From a virus: DNA of 37,443 bases. Shown one piece after another: positions 1-9,140 of the stretch. Location of the stretch: positions 1 to 37,443 of IMG/VR virus record IMGVR_UViG_3300033141_003149. The stretch is one strand, 5' to 3'. Position 1 is the first letter of the stretch. Each line of letters opens with the position of its first letter. Made by a program: the position numbers and the translations under genes. The notes beneath the pieces were generated by a model. That model did no database searches, was not told the DNA's origin, and saw nothing but the letters and a program-made list of their open reading frames with translations.

Positions 1-15
1 GCATATCTCAGAGAG

Positions 16-441
16 ATGGGCTTGAGGGCAGAACAAGAACTTGGTCCCTATAAAGTTCCGCCTCCCGGATCGGACATGGGATTGCCCGCAGGGGCATTGA
101 TTACAAGAGGAGTATCAACAGCGCCTTATCTGAAAAAAGAAACACGAGATTTAATCAAAGGCGATTTTCCTGTTGAAAAACTACCACCAGAGATTCAGAG
201 ATTTATTAAGAATACATTAGAAAGACCGAAAACGTTTTTTGATCTTAGCGGCGGTCGTAGAGCTGGAGCGAAAGGCGAAAAGGGCGAAAAGAAAGAAACT
301 TTCAATTTACTCAAGCTTCTTATGGGTTTGCTTGGTTTACCGTTTAAGGCGCTTGGTTTAGATGTAGGCCAAGGCGAAGGCAGCGAAAGACAACCTCGTA
401 GAGCTATGCCCTTATCTCAAAGATCCATAACAGGAGGATAA
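16..441 (+). CDS. Small phage protein, probably cut by the left edge
   Basis: I do not recognise a family. The frame is open back to base 1, so the true start may lie outside the window; the ATG at 16 is only the first one available. The protein is rich in Gly and Pro with a Lys/Glu-rich stretch near residues 84-92. It then has a hydrophobic amphipathic segment, FNLLKLLMGLLGLPFKALG, at about 95-113. A near copy of that segment occurs in the next gene, so the two look like diverged paralogues. Position upstream of a very large virion-type protein suggests a minor virion or virion-assembly role; this is inference. Confidence 0.6.
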   Translation: MGLRAEQELGPYKVPPPGSDMGLPAGALITRGVSTAPYLKKETRDLIKGDFPVEKLPPEIQRFIKNTLERPKTFFDLSGGRRAGAKGEKGEKKETFNLLKLLMGLLGLPFKALGLDVGQGEGSERQPRRAMPLSQRSITGG

Positions 442-445
442 ACAA

Positions 446-889
446 ATGCCAAACGGAACAGTTCCTACCGGAAGTCCTACAAATCTTGGTGGAAGAGGAG
501 TGTATAATTTAGGCGGGGGCGAATTCCGCAGATGTGGGGATTTGACCAGTCCTGCGTATGGACCACAGCCAGGGGGTGGCCATGTAGCTAAAATAAATCC
601 TATTCGGATGCTAACTCCCGGAGATCCCGGCTTTGTGGGCAGACCACAACAAGCAGAACAATCAGGACAGCCAGGACTGGGCAGCGTTTTTAATTTGCTT
701 GATATGTTGAAGGGAATAATAAATTTGCCCTTTCAGTTATTGGGGGGGCCAGGCAAAGATGCGGGAGGAACGCCAAGCAAAAACACGGGAGTAGTGCCAA
801 GCCGAGCGGGGGGTGCAGCATGGGGTGATCCTGAAGCTGTAAGGGCAATGGATAGAGGGGAACCGCCACTATGGCAGCGCATGGGATAA
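446..889 (+). CDS. Small phage protein, paralogue of its upstream neighbour
   Basis: Function unknown. The start is well supported by a strong ribosome binding site (ggagg, about 8 bases before the ATG) and lies 4 bases after the previous stop. The protein is Gly/Pro-rich and low in complexity. Near residues 78-96 it carries FNLLDMLKGIINLPFQLLG, which matches the hydrophobic segment of the previous protein in spacing and in most residues. The segment could be an amphipathic membrane- or capsid-binding helix. The two genes and the next two are tightly spaced and presumably co-transcribed. Confidence 0.65.
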   Translation: MPNGTVPTGSPTNLGGRGVYNLGGGEFRRCGDLTSPAYGPQPGGGHVAKINPIRMLTPGDPGFVGRPQQAEQSGQPGLGSVFNLLDMLKGIINLPFQLLGGPGKDAGGTPSKNTGVVPSRAGGAAWGDPEAVRAMDRGEPPLWQRMG

Positions 890-918
890 ACATTTGTTGA
901 TTATAAAAGGCCAAGAAA

Positions 919-1995
919 ATGAATAACCGCATGTCTCCTTTTGTGAGATTTCCTGAACATGAATTGGATTCGGGGCCGGAACAGTTTCGTTCAAGAGGAC
1001 TTGTTCCCATGGGACAGGTAATGGATGGTGACATAGATCCTTTCCGGGGGGATATGCCGACGCCAGCCATAACACCGCAGCAACAATATGACAGGGGCCA
1101 GCCAGGCAAAAAAATACTTGGTATGCCTAAAGATCAGTTTATCGCCTTAATGGGAACGATTGCTCAGGCATTTGGGGGCGATTCAGCCAGCGGCAGGATG
1201 GGCGCGGGGCTGGTCAACATGGCTGGCATGTTGCGCGAAGAGAGGCTTGGCCGGGCTAAGGCTCAAGCGGATGAAGCGGCTGCGAAGCGTAAGGCGGCGG
1301 CTGGAACTGCAAAAGAGAAGCGTGAAGCAGCGGCCAAGGAACGCGAGAGGTTAGAAAAGAAAAAAGGGAAAGCTCCTACGGTCAGGACATTTAGGGTAAA
1401 AAATGAAGAAGGTGTTGACATGGATGTCCAGCATTCCTTCAATTACGATACTCGCAAATGGGAGCCGATTCCCGGTATGACTGGCAAGGAAATTAAAGAG
1501 GCAAAGGAAGGAAAGGAGTCTCCCATAGTCAGGACATTTAGGGTAAAAAATGAAGAAGGTGTTGACATGGATGTCCAGCACGCATGGGATACTGATGCCG
1601 GAAAGTGGACGCTAATTCCTGGAATGCCTGGCAAGAAAGTAAAACCTCCTGCCGGAGAAAAGCCAAAGGAAAAGTCATGGGCTGAAAAGAGAGCCCGCGC
1701 GAAAGAGAAAAGAGGTCTTGAAGCTTCTATACTTGATCCTGAGAATTTAGAGAATCCTGCAATTCAGGTAAATATTGATGCTTTTAACGAATTACCTGAT
1801 ACTACCTATGTGTATCATCGGACACCTGGTACGCCTGCTGAAGAAACGGGTTGGTTTGATCTTAAGCGAGACGTTCCGGCAGTTCCGTCAACTATTGAAA
1901 AGGTGGATGTTTCAACGCCCGAGAAAGTCAAAGATTCGAGTTTACCGGTTGAAGTGAAACTGAAATTATTAAGAACACGATTCGGATATGACTAA
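919..1995 (+). CDS. 358-aa phage protein with internal duplication
   Basis: Function unknown. The N-terminal part has short helices, then an Ala/Lys/Glu-rich probable coiled coil at about residues 100-150. Next comes a duplicated module: VRTFRVKNEEGVDMDVQH occurs near residues 155-172 and again about 49 residues later, each followed by a W-x-x-IPGM motif (EPIPGM, TLIPGM). The underlying DNA copies are identical over 53 bases, so the duplication is recent or kept uniform by recombination. The stop overlaps the ATG of the next gene (TAATG), implying translational coupling to the polyvalent protein. A minor virion role is likely from context only. Confidence 0.7.
   Translation: MNNRMSPFVRFPEHELDSGPEQFRSRGLVPMGQVMDGDIDPFRGDMPTPAITPQQQYDRGQPGKKILGMPKDQFIALMGTIAQAFGGDSASGRMGAGLVNMAGMLREERLGRAKAQADEAAAKRKAAAGTAKEKREAAAKERERLEKKKGKAPTVRTFRVKNEEGVDMDVQHSFNYDTRKWEPIPGMTGKEIKEAKEGKESPIVRTFRVKNEEGVDMDVQHAWDTDAGKWTLIPGMPGKKVKPPAGEKPKEKSWAEKRARAKEKRGLEASILDPENLENPAIQVNIDAFNELPDTTYVYHRTPGTPAEETGWFDLKRDVPAVPSTIEKVDVSTPEKVKDSSLPVEVKLKLLRTRFGYD
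1381..1580 (+). repeat. 53-bp direct repeat inside the 358-aa gene
   Basis: Bases 1381-1433 and 1528-1580 are identical over 53 bp and lie 147 bp (49 codons) apart, in the same reading frame. They encode two copies of a short module in the 358-aa protein. The sequence between them is more diverged, so identity is confined to the N-terminal half of each module. Confidence 0.95.
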
Positions 1996-4900
1996 TGAAA
2001 GCTGAAGATTTTTTAAACCAGGAAACTAAACCTGTAGGCGAAAAGATTACTTCAAAGGGTATGTCTGCTGAAGCTTTTCTTGATATGCCTACAGAGGAGC
2101 CTATCGGAGAAACAGTAATTCCGGATATTGCACAAGAACGACCTCCTACCATGTTTGAACGTGGCAAAGAAGCGGCCACGGAGTTCTTTCGCCCATCTTT
2201 TGCACCTGAACCTGCTGTCCCGTCTGGCATGGAGGGAATGCCGGAGTCTGCTATTCCGGCTGGCATGTCAATGGATATCCCTGCCCGTAGGGCTGAGATT
2301 GACGAAAGGTTTAGTCAAATTGATGCCGAGGTCACAACGGGAAACATAGAAGGCCTACAGGCCCAAATTGAAGAGCTATCCTCTCAGGCGGTTGATGGGG
2401 CATTACCTCCAGACCTGTATAAGCAATATACTGCATTACGCCCACAATACGAAAAAGCCGTTGAAGATTATAACGCCGGGATAACTGAGGCCCAGGGATT
2501 GACAGGCGAGCTACAGGACCTGGAACAACAAGAATACGGGATGGCTATGGCACGTCCCGTTTCAACCGTTACAGGTAAACCAGTTCCTACTCCCGAAGAA
2601 AGAATGCTTGGTGGCATCACCGAACCAGGAAAGTTTGATTTCATGGACCGGGCCCGGGAGATCAAGGAAGAGGGCGTTGTTCCATTCATCCCGTTTGTGT
2701 CAGGTGCAAAGGAAGTTAAAGACATAGCCCAGGTTTCCGCGGCTGCTTACAAATTGAAAGAGGGGACCGCTACCCCTGAAGAAAAAGTAGACCTTTTGGA
2801 ATTTGTCGAAAAGGCAAGCAGGGACACCACCTTCGGGTACAAGGTCATTAATACAGTTGCGGCCATGCCTGCCTTTATGGGTGAATTCCTTCTTACCAGT
2901 GGACTGTATTCTGCTGGTCGAAAAGTCGGTACAAGGGCTGCGACGAAAACTCTTGAAGGCTATCTAGGCAAAGTTGGCAGAAAACTACTTGAAAAGGATT
3001 TGGGCAAAATAGGGGTAGGGATTGCCGGGGGAGTGGCCGGAGGTACATTGCAGGCCCCGATAATGGGCGCTCCTCGTATAGTGAGTGGGACCATAGAGCG
3101 GTCCATGCCAAAGCTGAAACTTTCCAGGAATGAGCAAGGTGAAATCAATGCGGTGATAGCCGGTGAAGGAGAAGACCTTCTCGTGGCGTCCACAATGGCG
3201 CTCGGGGATCAATGGGCTGAAACCGTATCAGAACATAGTGGCGGTTTGTTCAGGATGCTCAATGGATCTGCGAAAAATGCTGCAATCAGGGCCGGATTGT
3301 TCTCTGCCACCATGAAAGCCAATCCGGGCATGTCACCGAACAAAGTCAATACCCTTTTCAATAAAATGGCATATCACGGTGTCATTAATGAAATACTGGA
3401 AGAGCGGGTAGGTGAAGGCTTGCGGGCTGGCCTGGGTCTGCAAGAATATAAGATACCTACGGCTGAACAGTTAGCGGTTGAGTTGGTATCTTTTTCAGTT
3501 CCCGGTGTGATCCAAGTTCTTGGGGCGAGAGCTTTCAGGGGACCTAAACCTACGGAAGCTCCCCCAAAGGCTCTCCCCTTGGCAGCGCCAGACCTATCTG
3601 AAACACAAAGAGAGCTTGCCAAAGAGGTCATTCGTGAAAAAATGGCGGAACGGCCTCTTCCTCCTGCTATACCAGAAAGGCAAATACCGCTTGCCCCTCC
3701 CGGAATGCCTTCCCCCGGGATACCTCCGGTAACGCCTGAACCAATGGCCGAACTTCCACCAGGTCAAGGATTTGGACTTATAGAGCCTACACCTGAAATA
3801 AGGTTGCGTCCGGGCCCTGAGAGAATAGAAGGGCCTGAGTATCCTGAGGGGGCTGAATATGTGGCTGGCAGGCCTGCACCTGAAGAGCTTGAGGTTGAAT
3901 ACAAACCTATCCTTGGTTCACATGGTTTACCCTGGAAAGAGGAAGAAAGGGCTTTAAAAGCTTTTGAATCCAAAAGACTGATTGAGGCAGGAATTACTGA
4001 AGAGACACACGAAGTCGTACCGATTAAGAATGGATTTGGGATCATAAGAAAAACGGCTGTTGAGAAGGAAATTGTTGAACCTGAAGTTGTGCCGGAAGTT
4101 GAGAAGCCGGAAGTCGAAGTTTCTCCGGCTAAAGAAGAGGTTCCCGTTGAACCCGTTAAGCCTGAAGTAATCAAAATCCCCGAACTAAAAAATACCGAAG
4201 AAGCCTTAGCCTTTGGCAAAACGGCTACCCCTGAGCAGATCAAGGCCCTGAAAGCCAAAAGAGATGAAAGCCTGTCAAAAGCGGATGCCTTGAAAGATAA
4301 GGACGATCTACAAGGTGCCATGGATGAGGCTGTCAGGGGGCAGCTTTTCAGGGAGGCTATTGAGTCTGCTGAGGGAAAAGTTGTTGAGGTGAAGAAACCC
4401 AAAGAGCCTGTTGTTTTTGACATGCCAAAATTTCCTAAAGATGATTTTGATAATGAGATAAAAGCTCTTAACCAATACTTGGTTGAACACGATTCCAAGA
4501 AGGGGCGAGTCCCTGCCAAAAAACCATATCTCAAAACAAGAGACGAGGAATTTGCTAAAATTGTAGGTGATACTGATTATCAGGATTCTAATATTGCTGG
4601 CGGCGTAGAAGATGTGCGCCAAGCAATTTGGACAGGTGAAAAGCTTGGGTATCATCCAGATGACATAGCTAAATATCTTGAACAAAATTACGTAGAAGGC
4701 GTATCAGGTGGGGGGAAGATAATTTCTCAGATTGAAAGACCTAAAGAACCTGTTGCCGAAGTCCCGGCGAAAGAACCTTGGGAGACAAAACAAGAAGAAT
4801 ATATTGATAATATTAATAAAGAGTATCAAGCGAAGAAGGAAGAAATAGAAACTAAAGAAAAGAATACTCTTTCTGAAATTGATGCTAAGCAATCACGGGA

Positions 4901-7900
4901 CATAACACCTAAACGCGGAAGACAAATAAGTAATCAGTACGAAGAAGCAAAAAAGAAATTTTATGAAAAACGAATGCGACTTGATGAAGTTTATCATGAA
5001 CTCAGATATAAAGATGGAAAATTTGTAACAAAACATCAAGATGTTATCAAAAAAGCCCTAAAATCCGGCCAACTAACCCCCGAAGCCTACACCAAACTCC
5101 ACGAAAAGGATTATGGGCCTCTTGCGGAGTTTATGCCTGAAGTGGTTGAGAAAGCCAAGCCTGAAGCTAAGGTTGAAAAATTTGAAGAAATATACCGTGG
5201 AGAGGGAGGTCCATCAGTAAAAGAGGGACGTTATTGGTCCCCTGATAAAGAATGGGCTGCACAATTTACGCAGACAGGAAGATTGTCAGAAGTAAAATCA
5301 GGACGAATAAAATCTTCTGATATATATGAGGCGTCACCCTTAACGGAAGCTACAGACCCCGATGCCATAGACGCTGCGGCCAAACTCGCAAAGAAAGAGG
5401 GATTCAAGGCTATTCGTTTAGATGAAGGAAAGCGTGAACCTGATTCGGTTTATATCTTTGACAGGACTGCAATTAAGCCTGAGAAGATTAAGAAAGAACC
5501 CCTCTCCGAAACCAAGTCCCGCCTACTCGCTAACATAAAATCCGAAAAGGGTTCATCTGAACTCATAAACGATCTGTCTCGCCTCGGGGCCGATGCGATG
5601 CGCAGGGGCCATACCACCTACAAAGCTTTTACGGCAGAGATGAAAAGTGAGTTGAGTAGTGTCTGGGAGAAAATCAAATCGTTGATACGCAAGGCTTATT
5701 TTGCGGCTAAAAAGGTTGTTGCCACAGTCAAAAAATGGAATGAAAAGCCGGATACTTGGGAAATTTACGACAAAAAAAGCGGTGATATCGTCGATGTGCT
5801 TAAACCTGGAGAAAATAAAATAGAGTATGCCGACATTGATATACTTTTGGGAGTTGACAAAAAATATGGAATAAGAAAAGCCAAAAAGATCCCAGTTGAA
5901 ATGCTTCCAAGAATAATCAAGAGTGAACGAGGAGCGGTTGAAATTGGGAAACCCAAGCCAAAACCTGAAGTTGGCCGTGAAGTCATAAGCAAGGACGGAA
6001 CCACTGTTGATTGGGATAGGTCAAGAGTCATTACAAAAGAAAAGGTAACTCATAAGTGCTATGCGACCTACAACAAAGACGGCTCTTTTAAAAAATGGAG
6101 AACCAGGGAGGCGATAAACAAGATCAGGGCACTCAAGAAAGCTGACGTGAAATATAAGGAACGATTAGGAAAAGCCAAGGATAAATTTGATGTCCGGGTA
6201 GAGAAAATCAAAACTGCCAAGGAAATTCTCAAAAGGCGTCGGGAAAAAATCCGGGCTGTCAAAGAGCATTTCCTGTTGTCGGATAGTGATTTAAGGAAAA
6301 TTACAAAAAGAGATATCCGCTTGATGTCTGACTTTGAATTTAAACAGTTTATTGATGACATAAGAGTAAAAGCTGAAAAGTTTGCCGAAAGACGGCAAGC
6401 TGTAAATGAGCTGGAATTACTTAAAAAGGAAAAAGCTTTTATAGGTGAAGAGAATATTCGGAAATTTTACAAATTACCGACTGTCAAAAATATGACTCAC
6501 AAGCAGTTAGAGGAATATGCAGAAATTTTGAGCGGATATGAAAAGGGCGATCAGTTTTTAACTCCAAAAAGGATAGGTGGAATAGAAAATACACTATGGG
6601 CGGGCTCAAGAACTGTGCGTGAAGTATTGGAAAAAGCCTCAAAAGAATTTGATGTCCCATTGTCAGAGCTTAGAAAAGTCAAGGTGTCGGAGATTGATAG
6701 GTTCAGATATGACACGTCTCTTGCAAGACAAAATCCTTTTTACAATTTCATGGTTGACACGATAAGAACGGCAGAAATCAAAAGTCAGTTCAAATATTTT
6801 AAGGAGAGAGAAAAGCTTTACCGGCTTGCTAAGGCAGCACTGAAATCAAGAAAAAGAGGGATACTCGGAAGGTTGGTTCCGCGCCAAAAAGACTTGATGA
6901 ACTATCTGGAGGCGGAGGGCGATGCAAAAATAGAAATGGCTGAAAAATTGACCGTAGAAGAGATAGCTCTTGCGGAAGGAATAGAAGATTTTTACCGCAG
7001 AGCCTACAACTGGTTACTTATAAGTCAGGAATTAAAAACCTCTCGTTTCGAAGATAAGTATGTCATGCATGCCAAGCGGCCTATAAGCGAACTGCTGATT
7101 GATTTAAAGGATACCGGGATCAAGAGTGCTGTAAAGGATCTGTTAAACAGGTGGCGGCTTGATGAGGCTCAATTCAAGATACTTGACAGCAAGACCGGCG
7201 AAATTCTCAGGATGAAAAAGTTCTTCCGGCAGACGCTATACCGGACAGGGGAGCTGACTCCTACTAAAAACATCGTCAAGGCCACTGATATTTACATGCA
7301 GCAATTTTTCCAGAAAATGGCACTCGATGAATCTGTCCCCGCAATAGAAACCCTTGCCATGGCTTTGAGGCCGAAAGAAAAAACAAGAACAGGGATATTC
7401 TTGAACGATAGTCTGATGACATTTGTTAAAGAATACCTGAATACTAAGAAAGGAAGGGCAATTAATATTGGAATACAGCAAGGTGGGAAAGTAGATACTG
7501 TAATAAGATTCACAAACCAGATTATTTCCCTCAGATACATTGCTCTTAACATCCCGCTTGAGCTTGCGGCCATTGTCGGTGAGACAACTGCAAAGTTGCC
7601 AGCGCTGGGGAACAGGAAGCTTATACTTGCGAACATAAGAAGGCACACACCGCGAGGCAGGCGGATACTAAAAAAATACAAGGCATATACCGGGGAGGGA
7701 GTTCTTGAAGAGGCTCTTCAGCCAGCAAGAAACATAGGTGAAAATATAAACCTGCTTTTATATGGATTATTCAAATGGAGTAGAAGAGTTACAAAGCAAG
7801 ATATTCTTCTCGGAAATATGACAAAGGCAGAATTTGAGGCGGAGACAATTAGCTCTGAAAAATTAGCTGAAGCTACAAAAATGACCGGGAGGTGGCTTGA

Positions 7901-8471
7901 TATTGAAGGTGCAAAAAGCATCATGGGAACTACGTCAAGCGGAGCGGCTATTACAAAATTCAAGGGGTGGGCGATACCCATTGTCAGCTCTACTGCACAA
8001 AACGCAGCTTCGCTGGCAAGAACATTGACAAGAGTGGGAAATCCCAAGAAACGGCTTACCCGGCAACAATTTCAAGAGCTTTATCGGATTGCAGAAATGG
8101 GAGCGATCGTAGCGGCTGTTGCGTCCTTGAATGTCGATGACGACGATAAAGATACGTTTGTCGGACGGTTAAAGTATTATGTGATAAGAGAATTGGGAAC
8201 TATCTACAATGCCCTAAGTCCAAGAACTATGTTGACCTTTGGTGTTACCATAGCTTTCCTGGAAAAGCTTTCACAGAATCTTTATACACTTATGACTCTT
8301 GAAAAATATAAGACCAAAGATGAGCTCAAGGGAGTGAGGGCGCTGAAAAAACAACTTACACCAGCGGCCATAAGTCAGTTTAAGGAAAAAAAGAAACCGG
8401 AGCCCAAAAAGAAGAAAGGTCGTTTAACCGGGGGTCTTTCTGGCGGCGGGCTAAAGAGTAGATTGAAATAA
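1995..8471 (+). CDS. Giant phage polyvalent protein with ART-like domain (2158 aa)
   Basis: Very long multi-domain protein of the kind called phage polyvalent proteins, thought to be packaged in the virion and delivered with the DNA. Seen in the sequence: a Pro/Glu-rich N-terminus; a hydrophobic Gly-rich segment at about residues 335-365; long Pro/Glu/Val-rich linkers at about 510-760; a charged helical part at about 940-1040. Near 1065-1165 there is a compact domain beginning IYRGEGG, followed by RYWSPDKEWAAQF and ending VYIFDRTAIKPEKI; this layout resembles ADP-ribosyltransferase-like domains of polyvalent proteins, but catalytic residues cannot be confirmed by eye. A basic coiled-coil region (about 1370-1500) and a C-terminal helical domain with hydrophobic segments follow, with a Lys/Gly-rich tail. 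Other assignments for the sub-domains are possible. Confidence 0.75.
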   Translation: MKAEDFLNQETKPVGEKITSKGMSAEAFLDMPTEEPIGETVIPDIAQERPPTMFERGKEAATEFFRPSFAPEPAVPSGMEGMPESAIPAGMSMDIPARRAEIDERFSQIDAEVTTGNIEGLQAQIEELSSQAVDGALPPDLYKQYTALRPQYEKAVEDYNAGITEAQGLTGELQDLEQQEYGMAMARPVSTVTGKPVPTPEERMLGGITEPGKFDFMDRAREIKEEGVVPFIPFVSGAKEVKDIAQVSAAAYKLKEGTATPEEKVDLLEFVEKASRDTTFGYKVINTVAAMPAFMGEFLLTSGLYSAGRKVGTRAATKTLEGYLGKVGRKLLEKDLGKIGVGIAGGVAGGTLQAPIMGAPRIVSGTIERSMPKLKLSRNEQGEINAVIAGEGEDLLVASTMALGDQWAETVSEHSGGLFRMLNGSAKNAAIRAGLFSATMKANPGMSPNKVNTLFNKMAYHGVINEILEERVGEGLRAGLGLQEYKIPTAEQLAVELVSFSVPGVIQVLGARAFRGPKPTEAPPKALPLAAPDLSETQRELAKEVIREKMAERPLPPAIPERQIPLAPPGMPSPGIPPVTPEPMAELPPGQGFGLIEPTPEIRLRPGPERIEGPEYPEGAEYVAGRPAPEELEVEYKPILGSHGLPWKEEERALKAFESKRLIEAGITEETHEVVPIKNGFGIIRKTAVEKEIVEPEVVPEVEKPEVEVSPAKEEVPVEPVKPEVIKIPELKNTEEALAFGKTATPEQIKALKAKRDESLSKADALKDKDDLQGAMDEAVRGQLFREAIESAEGKVVEVKKPKEPVVFDMPKFPKDDFDNEIKALNQYLVEHDSKKGRVPAKKPYLKTRDEEFAKIVGDTDYQDSNIAGGVEDVRQAIWTGEKLGYHPDDIAKYLEQNYVEGVSGGGKIISQIERPKEPVAEVPAKEPWETKQEEYIDNINKEYQAKKEEIETKEKNTLSEIDAKQSRDITPKRGRQISNQYEEAKKKFYEKRMRLDEVYHELRYKDGKFVTKHQDVIKKALKSGQLTPEAYTKLHEKDYGPLAEFMPEVVEKAKPEAKVEKFEEIYRGEGGPSVKEGRYWSPDKEWAAQFTQTGRLSEVKSGRIKSSDIYEASPLTEATDPDAIDAAAKLAKKEGFKAIRLDEGKREPDSVYIFDRTAIKPEKIKKEPLSETKSRLLANIKSEKGSSELINDLSRLGADAMRRGHTTYKAFTAEMKSELSSVWEKIKSLIRKAYFAAKKVVATVKKWNEKPDTWEIYDKKSGDIVDVLKPGENKIEYADIDILLGVDKKYGIRKAKKIPVEMLPRIIKSERGAVEIGKPKPKPEVGREVISKDGTTVDWDRSRVITKEKVTHKCYATYNKDGSFKKWRTREAINKIRALKKADVKYKERLGKAKDKFDVRVEKIKTAKEILKRRREKIRAVKEHFLLSDSDLRKITKRDIRLMSDFEFKQFIDDIRVKAEKFAERRQAVNELELLKKEKAFIGEENIRKFYKLPTVKNMTHKQLEEYAEILSGYEKGDQFLTPKRIGGIENTLWAGSRTVREVLEKASKEFDVPLSELRKVKVSEIDRFRYDTSLARQNPFYNFMVDTIRTAEIKSQFKYFKEREKLYRLAKAALKSRKRGILGRLVPRQKDLMNYLEAEGDAKIEMAEKLTVEEIALAEGIEDFYRRAYNWLLISQELKTSRFEDKYVMHAKRPISELLIDLKDTGIKSAVKDLLNRWRLDEAQFKILDSKTGEILRMKKFFRQTLYRTGELTPTKNIVKATDIYMQQFFQKMALDESVPAIETLAMALRPKEKTRTGIFLNDSLMTFVKEYLNTKKGRAINIGIQQGGKVDTVIRFTNQIISLRYIALNIPLELAAIVGETTAKLPALGNRKLILANIRRHTPRGRRILKKYKAYTGEGVLEEALQPARNIGENINLLLYGLFKWSRRVTKQDILLGNMTKAEFEAETISSEKLAEATKMTGRWLDIEGAKSIMGTTSSGAAITKFKGWAIPIVSSTAQNAASLARTLTRVGNPKKRLTRQQFQELYRIAEMGAIVAAVASLNVDDDDKDTFVGRLKYYVIRELGTIYNALSPRTMLTFGVTIAFLEKLSQNLYTLMTLEKYKTKDELKGVRALKKQLTPAAISQFKEKKKPEPKKKKGRLTGGLSGGGLKSRLK

Positions 8472-8501
8472 TTTATTATCATATTATGGAGTAACTATAT
8501 T

Positions 8502-8723
8502 ATGCTTACTATTGGAGATGCCGTAGCCTTTGCCAGTATATGTATCGTAATAGTTATAGCTGTTTTCCGGTTTAGTGACGGGGAAAGCGTTAAAGAAAAA
8601 GAATGTTTATTACGATCCAAAAATATTTGTAATAAACTTGAAACTCTCAAGGAAAATGTTAATGAGTTGTTTAATCAATTTAATGATTTGAATAAACATT
8701 TAAGGGATGGCGACAATAAGTAA
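8502..8723 (+). CDS. Small membrane-anchored protein with coiled coil
   Basis: 73 aa. One transmembrane segment lies near the N-terminus (about residues 8-24, ASICIVIVIAVF core), followed by a charged heptad-like helix with regularly spaced Leu/Ile/Phe (about 35-68). An N-terminal anchor plus a soluble coiled coil is typical of spanin-like or holin-accessory proteins, and the gene lies upstream of an endolysin, but no family is recognised. A ribosome binding site (ggag) precedes the ATG. A stop-to-start gap of 48 bases separates it from the next gene. Confidence 0.6.
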   Translation: MLTIGDAVAFASICIVIVIAVFRFSDGESVKEKECLLRSKNICNKLETLKENVNELFNQFNDLNKHLRDGDNK

Positions 8724-8771
8724 AAAAAATGCTGAGTCCAAAGGGCACGGCTTCTAATCGGGAATATTGAA

Positions 8772-9140
8772 ATGAAAAAAATTATTTCATTGTGCATGAT
8801 TTTGTTGTTATATGCCATGGTTTCACCAACGCGAGCCGTTGATGTCAATGCTACGTGGGAGCATTCTGACCCGTCTTCTGTTGATGGTTTTAAAATGTAT
8901 TGGGGCGAAATACGAAATGGGCCTTATTCCAATCAGCTTTTTGAAGTGAACGCAACGACAATAGAATACAACATGACATTAGAAGAAGATCATGAATATT
9001 TTTTGGTACTTCGAGCCTTCAACGCAAGCGAAGAAAGTGACGACTCCAGTGAAGTTCATTGGTATTGCAAAGATAGCATTGTTACAGCCAGGGGCATGTT
9101 TTCAGGTCAATCAACAATATGTGGAGGTTTTATACAATGA
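8772..9140 (+). CDS. Exported fibronectin type III-like protein
   Basis: 122 aa. A Sec signal peptide is visible at residues 1-22 (MKKIISLCMILLLYAM, then a small-residue cleavage region near TRA-VD). The mature part reads as one fibronectin type III-like beta sandwich: VNATWEHSD at the start, VDGFKMYWGE in the middle and YFLVLRAFNASEES towards the end. The stop overlaps the next start as ATGA. Its neighbours also carry signal peptides, so this looks like part of a surface-exposed or secreted set. Whether it becomes a virion protein is unknown. Confidence 0.65.
   Translation: MKKIISLCMILLLYAMVSPTRAVDVNATWEHSDPSSVDGFKMYWGEIRNGPYSNQLFEVNATTIEYNMTLEEDHEYFLVLRAFNASEESDDSSEVHWYCKDSIVTARGMFSGQSTICGGFIQ

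Noticed and set aside
3764-4534. 256-aa Ser/Thr-rich minus-strand ORF
   Set aside because: It is antisense to the Glu/Pro/Lys-rich linker of the polyvalent protein and has no motif or ribosome binding site.
8740-8770. TTCTAATC motif like that in the pseudoknot loops, and an anticodon-arm look (possible tRNA-Arg)
   Set aside because: No flanking stem, no partner for a second helix and no T arm or acceptor stem nearby.
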